64,000 bases of DNA from Megamerina dolium (taxonomy: Eukaryota > Arthropoda > Insecta > Diptera > Megamerinidae): positions 9,503,277 to 9,567,276 of the forward strand of contig OY978526.1 in NCBI GenBank assembly GCA_963854835.1. The letters run 5' to 3'. Made by a program: the position numbers and the translations under genes. A model generated the notes under the pieces. It was not told the origin of the DNA and made no database searches. It saw only the letters and a program-made list of their open reading frames with translations. This document shows, piece after piece, positions 21,032 to 31,621 of this stretch; the first letter of the stretch is position 1; the number at the start of each line of letters is the position of its first letter.

Positions 21032-22291
21032 CAGGGTCCGGTACTCGAAGTGTAACCAATTAAAAAGGTCATAAATTCAGTTTAGAAAATTACTTTTACT
21101 CAATTCAAAGTACAAAATGTGTAAAAATAATACAAAATTCAGAATCAATTCACTTTTGCTCGATATGACCACCTTTTGCCTTGACTATGGCCTTGAGACA
21201 GTCAAAAAACGAATCGCAGGCTGCAAGCGGTCAATCACTTTTTTCAGCGTCTCGAGACTGGTGTATCTTTTAGTTCGTACCTTGCTCTCCAAAATGACCC
21301 AAAGAGAATACTCCATTGAATTCGCGTCTGGTGAATTCGAGAGCCATTGTGTGGACGTTATGAAGTTCGGAACATTGTTTTTCAGCCAATCTTGGTTAAC
21401 TCGAACTTTGTGAGACGGTGCCGAGTCCTGTTGAAACGTCCATGGTCTGCCACCGAAATGTTTGTTTGTCCACGGCTTCAAAGCAACCTCCAGAATACTT
21501 TCACGATAATATATTGCATTTACCTTGAAGCCAGGCTCGATTAAAACGATTGGAGAGCGCCCATCTGTGGTTATAGTGGCCCAAACCATTATCTGTGGCG
21601 GGTGCTGCCTCCTGGTGGCCAATCGTCAAGTAAACCCTATCGTTTTGAGAGTTTACGAATTGCTCAATTGGAAAAATTTTCTCATAAAAAAAACACAATG
21701 TTCGTAAATTGACCGCTTTCGGCCAAGCGAAGCAACTCTTTCGCTCTTTCAAGTCTAACTTGTTGCTGTTTCGGTGTGAGATCATGCGCCTTTTGGATCT
21801 TGTAAGGCTTGACCTTCAGATCATTTTTCAGTATGCAGCGGATGCTACGGTCGGATATTTTTAGATCTTCTGCCATTTGATTGGCACTTCGTCTGGGATT
21901 TCGCTCAAGTCGCTTCTTCACCATTTTTGAACCATCTCACGTGACGTTGCAGTCTTTTGATGACCACCTCCATGACGTTTTTTGATGTTAGCAGTATTAA
22001 TGTAACGAGTTATGGTGCGATAAACAAAAACTTTATTCAGTTTAAGATGTTTGAGCTCACGAACAATCGCTGGTTGTGATTTTCCAGCTAAATATAAAGC
22101 AATCACACTATTACGTTTGAAATCCATCAATGATTTTTTTTTTTTTTTGCGTTCACTTTCTGGCAAAATGCTTTTTTGCGCTTGTAAGCAATACTACAAA
22201 ATGTCATTTAGCAAATTTTTAGACAGCTGATGCCCGTGCGTCAGCTGCGCCAGCGGTCTGAAGTTGGTTACACTTCGAGTGCCGGACCCTG
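21032..22291 (-). mobile_element. Tc1/mariner-type transposon with 28-bp TIRs
   Basis: TIRs start CAGGGTCCGG and lie at 21032-21059 and 22264-22291 with one mismatch over 28 bp. TA target duplications sit at 21030-21031 and 22292-22293. The 1,260-bp length is normal for the superfamily. The related linker copy near 20403-20440 shows the same flanking words without the element, so it acts as an empty site. Confidence 0.92.
21185..22166 (-). pseudogene. Tc1/mariner-type transposase pseudogene
   Basis: The coding strand runs from 22166 down. The first piece (MPESERKKKKK) holds the N-terminal helix-turn-helix region, with a frameshift near 21920. The second (MVKKRLERNPRRSANQMAED) holds the second DNA-binding helix-turn-helix, with a further shift near 21700. 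The catalytic part has MVWATITTDGRSP, FQQDSAPSHK and NSPDANSMEYSLW. The residue at the usual first catalytic Asp now reads Tyr (FFYEK). From the Asp in QQD to the Glu in MEYSLW there are 37 residues, as in DD37E/DD37D groups. At least three frame breaks make it inactive. Assignment to ITmD37E versus maT is uncertain. Confidence 0.85.
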
Positions 22292-22880
22292 TATATTGAT
22301 ATTTTTTATATCAACCAAGGGCAGATTCGTAGAACTCTCCGACCTCTAAAAATCCAATATATCATTGTTTGCCTTCTAACTTGTCTCTTAACGAACCGCG
22401 TTCAATTCCATTTTTCATTTGCATACAAACTGCTGTTACTTTAAAGGGTACTTTGTGTCAATAGAATTTTTTCTTCTTTAACATCGCGATCGTCATCGAT
22501 ATTCAACGATTCGCGTCGATCCGTGTCCGTGGCATTTCGCGGTAATCCGGTGCGACCTGTACATAGGTATAGCAATCCTTAAAAATTGTCTATACGAAAG
22601 TACGTATGACTTGTATGTATGACTTTTGAGTACATTGTGTACATATTAATATATTTGCTGAACGTCAACCTGCGTCGAACAAAATACATCGACATACGAC
22701 AATTTGCATCAATCCGCGTCGAACTTCCTAAACTTTATCTCTTCTTTGGTTAGACAAATCCATTCTCATACATACTGCTGTTGCTTTAATAACAAAGATT
22801 GTATGACTTTTGAGTACTTAGTGTGTGAATAGAATATTTTCTTCTTTAATATATAATAGATTAATATATTTGCTGAACAT

Positions 22881-23654
22881 TTTACATTTAATGATGAATA
22901 ACAATTCAATAAAGTCTGTAGCCCATAAATATCTATTCATTCATTCATAATACTTCAAAAGAAGCAAGAAGGAAAAGAAGAAAAATTGTCGTCTGCAGCA
23001 ACAAATGACACAATGGAGACATATAATTTTATTTAATTTTCTAATTATTATAAATCCAATTTCGAGCAAAATACTTATAAGTAATAAGTAGGTAATTCTA
23101 TATTATATTTTTTATCAAAGATTAGAGCTGATTTACTTTAATTTGATTCGTATATAAAAGTTTATGTGTTAAAGAAATTCAGTAAATATTACAGACTCTT
23201 GAAGGAATTTTATATATTATATATAAAAATGTCTCTATGAATTGAAATTTCATACATTTGTCATTAAGAAGTTTGTCATCATCATCTTAAATATTTGCTT
23301 TTTCTTGTATATATGTATTGTATGTAAAATGAAAGTGTTAAATCGCCGAAGTAAGATGTTCAAAATTTTGTGAAACTTAATGACAAAGTAAATATTTTAA
23401 AATTTTGACATATTATAAAGTGTCAAATAATTTCAAATAAATCCACTGAGCTATAATACTGTTGTGAAGAAAAATATACATAAATAATTTATAAGTAAAT
23501 GTTAGTCATTTCGCAAATTATACACTTTTAACTGCTTACATACTACTCCCCCCCCCACACCTTTATATGATTATTAACATATGTAAATGTAAATTAAATT
23601 CAAATGATTTTGAATTTATTTTATTTTTGGGTATTCTGTGTTTGTTTACAGTGT
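22881..23654. other. AT-rich DNA without a recognisable gene
   Basis: No frame with motifs and no termini are seen. A run of nine Cs occurs near 23548. Confidence 0.5.
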
Positions 23655-23665
23655 AAAAAGTCATA

Positions 23666-24029
23666 AATAAATAAAAAATAAATATGTGGCACTTAAAGCC
23701 CCAAAAGGCTCATTGGCCGAGCTTCTCTTCCATTACTGTTGTGCGTTTTAAATTTTGGACAATATTAGAAGGGACCTACTTATTTTAGCCGGTTCCGAAC
23801 GGCAGAACACTTGTGACATCACTTTTTGTGAGCTTTGTCACAGAGTTCTTTAAGAAGCTTTTTCATGGCAAGTTGTAACTGTCGAAAGAATTGCCAATTG
23901 CTTGCCGACAGGTGGGTACCATTCGAAAGAAAAATCTTATCGATATTAAATTTGTTATGCATCAGCCGGGGATTGAACCACGACCTACAGATCAGAAGGC
24001 GAACACACTAACCACTGAGCTACGGCATC
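23666..24029 (-). mobile_element. tRNA-derived SINE, copy 3
   Basis: On the minus strand the head shows an intact A box near the 24020 end and a B-box-like GGTTCAATCCCC. The tail is TATTTATT-like. An 11-bp target duplication AAAAAGTCATA flanks it (23655-23665 and 24030-24040). This is the GGGGCTTTAAGTGCCACAT-tailed form. Confidence 0.9.
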
Positions 24030-24040
24030 AAAAAGTCATA

Positions 24041-25270
24041 TCGTTATATAAATATAATTAAAAACCATGTATGTTATCTTAATTCAAGTTACATAAACAT
24101 TGCGTGAATGCCTGCAAGATGTTCGAAGCAAAGTTTAGTATGTAAACTGACAAAAAGTTTTTAAATAATTTCAAGAGAAATTTACCATCATCATCATCAT
24201 ACTCAATGATAATCGTTGAGTGTTAAAAGTTGTACTTAATATGAAAGTAAATATTTATGTTAAAAACCGTATAAAATTTTATTAACAAATTCAAAAATAT
24301 TGTCTTCATCCATCCCATATGAAATTAGAAATAATAATTTCGAAAATTTTTGGCAAACTTATTTTCATTTAGCATACTCATCATTTTATTTCTTTAATCG
24401 AATCTTAAGTATTAGCATATATGGTATGTGCATATTGAAAAAAAAAAAAAATATTTGCAACTTAAGCAGCAATGTTGCTTGTCACATACTCGTATACTAG
24501 ACGTGCAATACAAACACACAAACTGAATTCTGTCTGAAGATGATATCGTAGTCTGAATAAAATTTATTACTACATATATGCTGAGGTAAATTTAATAGCA
24601 TTTACATTTCTATTTTTTTTTTCTTTTTTATTGTAGTTGACATTTGTTTTCTAACAGATTATCAACAGTTGGAAAGGTATATTATTTTATGACTAATTTT
24701 TTTAGTCTCGCCTCTCTTGACATTCACATTAAATAAAAAATATGCTTATAATCTTAAATGTCATTTGACAAAAATAAAATTATATTCATGTTGTATTTAC
24801 AGTAAATGTAAAAGATAATGATATTGCTATATGTATATTTGATTAAAATGAAAACAATTAATTTTCCAAGAACTAGACTGTTAAATTACAATACTTTTCC
24901 AATTTACATAAACAAAAGTTTAATTTAGGCAATCTGAAAGAAGAAAGAAAAAAATATACTTGTATATAAGACAAATATAATGACCAATTAATAATGATTT
25001 ATATGAAATTTGATTTTAATGATATTTGTCATTTAAACAAATAGCACTGATGGGCTTAATGGTAGAACGTCTACTTTTTAAAATATATATTTTTTTTTTT
25101 TGATACAAAACATTTTGTGTTCGTCGAACTTTTGTACCAAAAAAAAAAAAAAAATATTAAAGCTATATATATTCTAATATATCTAAATAAATCATAATTA
25201 TAAAATCATACATCATGCAAATTGAATGCGATATACAACAATATAATATGAAACATAACGAATATATCAG
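24041..25270. other. AT-rich DNA without a recognisable gene
   Basis: There are only long A and T runs and short frames. Near 25045 a stretch of about 30 bases resembles the 5' half of a glycine tRNA, but it has no matching 3' half. Confidence 0.5.
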
Positions 25271-25494
25271 CTGTCTTTGAGATATTGGTTTCTTGAGGCG
25301 TCGAAAGTGGCGTTTTCAAAACTTATTACGAGCTGTATCATTTCCAGATCAACAAAAAATATCAGAATAAAATTTCATTAAAATTATTCCAAGCAATTCT
25401 GAGATAATTTTTTTTTTTTTTTTTTTTTGCGTTGAGGTGGGGTAAAAAATGCCTTAGCACCATATAGAGGCCGTCATCCCTACGTGTGTGGTGT

Positions 25495-25842
25495 TAAAAA
25501 AAACAATAAATATGTGGCTCATTGGCCGAACTTCCATTACTGTTGTGCGTGTTAAATTTTTTGGACAATATTAGAAGGGACCTACTTATTTTAGCCGGTT
25601 CCGAACTACAGAACTCTTGCGACATCACTTTTTCTAAGCTTTGTCACAGAGTTCTTTTAGAAGCTTTTTCATGGCAAGTTGTTACAGTCGGAAGAATTGC
25701 CAATTGCTTGCCGACAGGTGGGTACCGTTCGAGAGAAAAATCTTTTCGATATTAAATTGGTTATGCATCGGCCGAGGATTCAAACACGACCTACAGATCA
25801 GAAGGCCAACACACTAACCACTGAGCTACGGCCTCCACCAAT
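25495..25842 (-). mobile_element. tRNA-derived SINE, copy 4 (nested in a LINE)
   Basis: An 11-bp target duplication GTGTGTGGTGT (25484-25494 and 25843-25853) fixes both ends. It has the same body as the other copies, with an A box (TAGCTCAGTGG) and a slightly altered B box. The tail reads into a short T run on the minus strand. It inserted into the 3' UTR of the LINE at 25407-26402. Confidence 0.9.
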
Positions 25843-26058
25843 GTGTGTGGTGTATCCACTAAAAAACTCCCTCCTCCTCTTATGGATTCTTCACCTGCCC
25901 CGGGACTACTATTGCATTACTTCGTGGCAGGAGATCCAAGATGGCGTACTGGAAAGGACTCCAATTCTGTTACTCTCCCTGCGTCCAGGATCGACATTCT
26001 ATTTTATAATGTTTGTGTCGCTGATGTGCAATTGTTGCCGGGTTATGTCGTAACAGTA

Positions 26059-26400
26059 TTATGTTACGTCAGGATGATGTTCAGAAACTCTTTCCATTTC
26101 TCGCCGTTTCTTTTTAATCACATCTTCTACAAAGTTTGCTACCGCATTCCAATTTTCTTCGTTTGACATCATTTTCTCTATGATATTTCTAGTCGTGTAT
26201 GCTCCGATTACCCATTTACCCATGTGTTCTACGTCGTCAAATTCTATGTCACAATATATGCGAGTACATCGTGGTTGGTCTGATTTCTCCATATGATGCA
26301 AATATTTTTTTAAAGTAACCACGGCCGGATAGAAACTGCGTGAGGTAATAATTTACTTCGCTGTCCACCTACCGCTTGGTTCGGTGTTCCATCTTGCTTA
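26059..26400 (-). pseudogene. C-terminal fragment of an R1-like LINE ORF2
   Basis: The frame ends at 26059 and carries a motif set typical of the C-terminal tail of R1/I-group LINE proteins: KKYLHHMEK, a Cys-rich spot (PRCTRIYCD), an EH pair, and MMSNEENWNAVANFVED before a basic tail. Upstream, RWTAK is followed by an in-frame stop, and SFYPAVVTLK then continues the expected order. Reverse transcriptase and endonuclease are absent because the element is truncated. The exact clade (R1, LOA or Jockey) cannot be decided from this fragment. Confidence 0.65.
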
Positions 26401-26640
26401 CCTCTGAGATATTGAAGTAGGCATAAAATATAGATGGAGCAGCCAATTGTCACATATACTATTTTATCCCCAGATCAACAAGTAATACACATGCAAATAT
26501 CTCTTAAAATCGATTTTGCTGCTTGTGACATAATATAAAAGGAGGCCAAATTGATGCATAGATTCCAAATCGACAAGGAATATTAGCGTAAAGTTTAGTT
26601 AAAATTGAAAATGACATATAGTCTATTTTTCCTTAAGAGC

Positions 26641-28313
26641 ACCAAGGAATATATAGTTCATGCTAGCATATGGCATATGCACCTCTCACAGGTGAATCGT
26701 TAAGATCATGGCAATTATCGAAGTAAACCGCCAAGTTAGTAGTCGTATCATCACACAGAAACTAAAGATTGATTACTTAATAGTTTTAAATCGTCTGCAT
26801 AAAGACGACTTTAAAAAGTAGCTCGATGTTTGACTACAATACTGCAATCATGTAATAAACGTCAAAATAATGGATTACTTTTTTTTCCCCAACAAAATAT
26901 TTCATTTATGAATATGGCGTCGCAATATTTTGAGCGCCTTGCATAAGAGTCTTCTGTAAAAACATGCGAATATTATTATTTTAGCATATTATTATTTTAG
27001 TATATAAGTATTCATATAATCATTGATAATTTATTCCGAAATCTTGTAATTTAAATTGGGATTTACGCTTGTTATACAATTTTAGTGATAAGTAATATAC
27101 GATGAATACTTACTAATCACAAAATGCATGCCTATTGACTACAAATTAAGTAGTGGTCATTACATTAAAATGAATTCTTTATTTTTATTACTATCTTCAG
27201 ACGACATTTATTTCTTTCACAGAGATAAAATCATTCATACCACCCACAAGAAAGGTATCACTCACATGCACATATTAAAATACGAAATGTACGAAAAGAA
27301 AAAAACAAAAAGGAGATAGAAAAAAAAATATTTGGTAATTTTTAAACTTTTTCATGATTCTTGACACGTTCTATTGCAATTGAGAATATTTATTGCAAAA
27401 AAAAAAAAAAAAAAAAATTAGATAAAAATAAAGTTCAAAAATATTTGTGTAAGTCTGTGCTTTGCACAAAAAAAAAAAAAACCAGTGCATTGGAAGTACT
27501 AACGGAGAGGGGTTTTTTCATACGTATAATTTATGTAAAAATTTAGCATATATCCTCAAGTATTAATGAATAGTTAAAAATATTTTCCTTATATGGGAAG
27601 TATATCAAATAGTATGGTATGACGAATTCATTTAATCATGACATTCTCAAAGTAGTAATGATGAAATGATTACGTACTAAAATTTTAACTCATGTACCAC
27701 ATCAAATTGTTGTAGGTGGACTACTAAAGACGTTATGCATGGTCAATATTCCAAAAAAAAAAAATCTAAGTTTGGTCTTCTTGATTGCTCTCGGTGTCAA
27801 AAATCCACCATTTTTTTTTTTTTTTTTTTTTTGTGTCTTCAGAAATTATTGACATTAAATAAAAAGTCAATGCTTGGTTTTTTTAAAAAGTAGTCAATAA
27901 TTTAATTCAATATTTTATCTAATCACTCTTGTTTCTCATCGTATGAGTCTTGTATGCACTGTGAATACGAATATTCTGAATATAAATAGTATTCGAATAG
28001 TATTCGACTATATTTTATAGATGCAATATATTCACATACTTATGTAGGAGTTTACACATGTAGAATTTAATAAAAATATATTCGCATTTTCATACATTCA
28101 ATGCTAAATGCATACAAATGTGTTGGAAAGTTGAAGAATTTTCAGTTAATGTGGTGTAGGTAAGAGTTAACACTTCATTAATTTATTACTTTTTCTCTTT
28201 TTTTTTTTTTGTTATCCAGCAATTTTATTATAATTAAAAGAACTCAAAAAAAAAATTGCATAAAATCATAATAGATTAATATCTAAAACTATGCAAAAAT
28301 ATTTGATTATATA
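26641..28313. other. AT-rich DNA without a recognisable gene
   Basis: It has many A and T homopolymers and short lysine-rich frames that follow the A runs. No domain or terminus is seen. Confidence 0.5.
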
Positions 28314-28864
28314 GGGTGATCCAATAGGAGGTACTTTTTCCAATAGGGATTCTCAGACATCTCACATGTTATAACTGTCATGTTCATATGACATTTATGT
28401 TCATTATTCATTGACATTTCACCATGAATAGACTTACGCCAGAACAACGTTTACAAATTGTGAAAATTCAGTGTTCAGTGAGAAATGTTATTCATTCTCT
28501 TCAACCATTTCATGGTGTTCATATGGTGTTATGTTGTGGTTATGGTGTTCAGATCTTGTGATCTGACGCAGTTGAATTACTTTTTATGGAGCTGTGTGAA
28601 ATTAGTTGTATATGTCGATAAACCACAATCGATTCCTGCATTAGAAGCGATCATAACACGCGTAATTAACGGAATATCGGCCGAAATGCTCGAAAGTGTG
28701 CTCGAAAATTGGACCCATAGAATGGATCATGTTAGAGCCAGTTGGCCACAACATTTAAAATAAATTATTTTCAAACATTAAATGTCATAAACCGAACATG
28801 CATACGTCTCAAATACACTTTATTAAAAACAAAAAAACTACCGGAAGCTCTTATTGGATCACCC
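28314..28864 (+). mobile_element. Internally deleted mariner-type element
   Basis: TIRs GGGTGATCCAATARGAG lie at about 28314-28330 and 28848-28864, with TA at both flanks (28312-28313 and 28865-28866). A transposase start is readable near 28423 (MNRLTPEQRLQIVK), and the C-terminal part is readable from about 28555 (CDLTQLNYFLW, then VDKPQSIPALE) to the stop at 28763. The central part with the first two catalytic Asps is gone. At the third catalytic position (normally LDYFLW) this copy reads LNYFLW. The sequence style matches the DD41D element at 44352. Confidence 0.8.
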
Positions 28865-28866
28865 TA

Positions 28867-31075
28867 TATTTATCTTATAATATTATTATTTGAATATTTT
28901 TTATATTATAATAATGTGATGAGAATTTAGTCATATCTACAAAATGTTGCGTGTGTGTGTATGTGTATATGAAATATAAAGTTAAAAATATCGCACATAA
29001 TTTTCATATAAAAAATATATTTATAAATTGTAATCGTTTAGAAAATTTACACACTCAAAATGCGATAAACATAAAATATGTACTTATGTGTAATATGATA
29101 TCGTGAAATATTACCAAAAAGTTATTTCAATGTTCATATTGATGACAATATAGAATGACAATCTATTATATGTACATGGATGAAAGAGCCCATTTTCATT
29201 TTAAGTGGCGATAAAAAAAAGCAATCAAATTATTGCTATTTTTATACAATAGTGTACGTACATACTGGATCATTGTTGAACGAATTAATGTCAAAAAATG
29301 TTTGCAATAATGATGCGTATAAGAACAACAAAAATCGAATTATAATCGACGAATAGGTGATGTGTGTCGATCTGTTTTTCGTGGGTCTTTTCCAGGATTT
29401 GGCATAGTGTGAAAATTTGATCGATGGTGGATTTATTCGGTCTGAAGCCACACTAATAAGATCCAATCGGGTTGCTGAGCCAAAGCTTTAATCTTTCACA
29501 CAATACGCACGATAAGATCTTGTATGCGATGCTGAGGAAACCTGTACCACGGTAGTTGGCGGAAATTATGGGGTCTCCTTTCTAATGTATGGGGCAGAGA
29601 ACACTGAGACCCTAACATTAATAATAATTTCAAATCCAAATAATAAAATTCAATTTTCTGAACATAAATAATTATAGCACCTAAAACTATGCAATAATTT
29701 TGAGTTACTATATATTGTACTATAATAATAATGCGATAAACATAATTTCTTCAAATATATTGTTATTTTCTACATTATTTATGTGTTTTTTTTTTTCAAA
29801 ATTATCGAAAAAGTACCAAAATAAAAAAAAGAGTTTCACATTATTGCAAACATTTTTCGACATTAATTCGTACGACTTGAATTCATGTACCTCACACAAC
29901 AATTCAATGTTATTGCAGTCATATTATTTATCTTTATTCATGCACACACTTACTCTAACACATATTGGTTTGCACAACACTAAATCGGAACATTAATTGG
30001 AATAGATCTATAAATTTTGCGAAATTGGAGATTTACTTACACAAAGAAAACTAATAAAAATCATGTAATTACTGATAAACTTTTTGTTCACACAATTTCG
30101 TTGTGTCTAACGTAAATAGTAGTAAATTGTTTATTAACTTAAAGTTAATCATAAGGGATGAATTTAACAGGTATCATATTATGCAAAAGTTGAAAAAAAG
30201 AAACTTGAAATCAACATCAATAATATAGCTCGAACATAGTTATGATGATTGGCAAAAGAATTCTTTGCTTTAATGAGGCATTTTAAATTCCATCACTTGT
30301 CAGTACACAGCCTACACTCTGATATTATGTTTATGTTAAGTATTTCTCAAATTGATTTTATTAGGCCCATTGTTAAGGTTCATCTCATGGTATGAAGATT
30401 CTTTTGATCAAAAGTTATGCATTATTCATTAGAGAGCATCATCATTAAATGCAGCACACTGGTATTGGGTTAGGGATGATGATAAATTATTCTTGCAAAT
30501 TGCCTTTAAGTCTTTAGAACTTATAAAGTTCCAAAACCAAGCGGAAGCAAACAATTTAATAGATAAAAAGAAATCAATTATACAATAGCAACAGCCGCAA
30601 CAATATATTGTAAGTACATTGTAACAATTTGTAGGAAATTTAAAAAGTTTTCAAAACCAACCAAAAAACCAAAAAAAAATTATAATTCTCTACGATATTT
30701 AATTAGAATTTAAATTGAACTTTAAAATGTCGAAAACATGAGGGCTGATAAGGATTTAATTAAAAAAAAAAAAAATGTTATCTTTTTGTTTCAACATTTA
30801 TAATTGCAACACAATAAGCAAAATAATAAGGAAATTATTTTCGGTTAAAACTTCAGATTAAACATTAACCAAACATTGCCCCCAATTTATTTTTGATTAA
30901 TACTCATAACAAAGATCATTCGTATAGAATGGGGAATATGTCATAAATTTATAATAACTTGTTCGTCTGCGTATTTATTTTATGATTTACGAGTATATAC
31001 ATTGTCCGTCGCTTCTGCTTCTGCTTTTATGTTTCACGAATCTATTTCCATGCATTCTCTCTTTTTATACCCTGC
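28867..31075. other. AT-rich DNA with an inverted repeat around an RTE fragment
   Basis: Apart from the antisense RTE fragment (29340-29612) and the inverted repeat (arms 29281-29312 and 29840-29871), I see no coding frame or element termini here. Confidence 0.5.
29340..29612 (-). pseudogene. Antisense fragment of an RTE-type reverse transcriptase
   Basis: The minus strand matches about 270 bp of the RT region of the full-length RTE at 38632 (its approximate positions 40646-40915), including the stretch around NYRG and the part before the FVDYKAAFD block. It is more diverged than the copy at 61907 and is cut at both ends. No target duplication or tail is visible. Confidence 0.8.
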
Positions 31076-31200
31076 ATAATGCAATATGCATGGTATATTC
31101 ATTTCGGTCAGATGTTTGTGTCCACTTGAAGGAATCTCCGGAGATATAGACATAGATATATATTCGTGATCAGCGTCAATTAAATTTTCGATTTAACGAT

Positions 31201-31247
31201 GTCCGTCCGTCCGTCCGTCCGTCCGTCCGTCCGTCCGTCTGTCTGTC
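31201..31247. repeat. (GTCC)n/(GTCT)n microsatellite
   Basis: GTCC units are followed by three GTCT units at the same relative position as the ACGG run of copy 2. GTCY-type microsatellites are characteristic of DINE-1/mini-me elements. Confidence 0.95.
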
Positions 31248-31621
31248 ACCTGGCTGGTTCGCACGATAACTTGAGTAAATATTGAGCTATTTCGATGAAA
31301 TTTGGCATAAGTAATCTATGATCCAAGGGTACGGAGGGGATTGATATTGGGCATGATCGGCCAATAACCACGCCCACACCAAGCATTCAAAGCGACTAAC
31401 CTCGAAATTTTCAAAATTTTTAACTTGCTATAACTCACATAATATACGACTTGGGACAATAATATTTGGGACATAGACTTATATTATACCGCTATATAAC
31501 GTCGCCAAAAGTGGTTGAGCCACGCCTACTTTTTAGCGTAGCTCTCATACAAAGTGTCTGTACTTCTTTTAAATTGAAACAGCTGTAACTTCTACAATCT
31601 TCTGTCCACAATAACCATAAT

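Larger units (their letters stand above)
19561..22880. repeat. Mosaic of decamer arrays and unique linkers
   Basis: CpG-rich decamer arrays alternate with AT-rich linkers. The word CATAGGTATA appears at the linker start near 19574, 20361, 20930 and 22563. A second linker (CAATGTGCACCACATAT through TAACTTGTCTCT) occurs at about 20403-20515 and again on both sides of the transposon at 21032-22291. A third (CTGCTGTTACTTTAAAG-like, then TTTTCTTCTTTAA) occurs near 22430 and 22780. The order array, CACCG tract, linker is kept in more than one unit, so the region arose by repeated duplication of a composite unit. I do not recognise the family. Confidence 0.7.
25407..26402 (-). mobile_element. 5'-truncated R1-like LINE
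   Basis: A 9-bp target duplication TCTGAGATA flanks it (25398-25406 and 26403-26411). On the minus strand it runs from a C-terminal coding fragment through a 3' UTR to a poly(A) tail (the T run at about 25408-25429). A SINE splits the 3' UTR. The 5' end is missing, as is common for LINE copies made by incomplete reverse transcription. Confidence 0.85.
25274..26640. repeat. Old diverged tandem repeat holding the LINE nest
   Basis: The left flank of the LINE (25274-25397) and its right flank (26403-26640) share diverged words: TGAGATATTG, CCAGATCAACAA and a GGAATATTAGCGTAAAG-type segment. They look like neighbouring units of one old repeat, with the LINE landing near a unit boundary. The family is not recognised. 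Confidence 0.4.

Noticed and set aside
25045..25076. Possible tRNA-Gly gene
   Set aside because: Only the first 30 or so bases resemble a tRNA. No matching acceptor strand or T arm follows.
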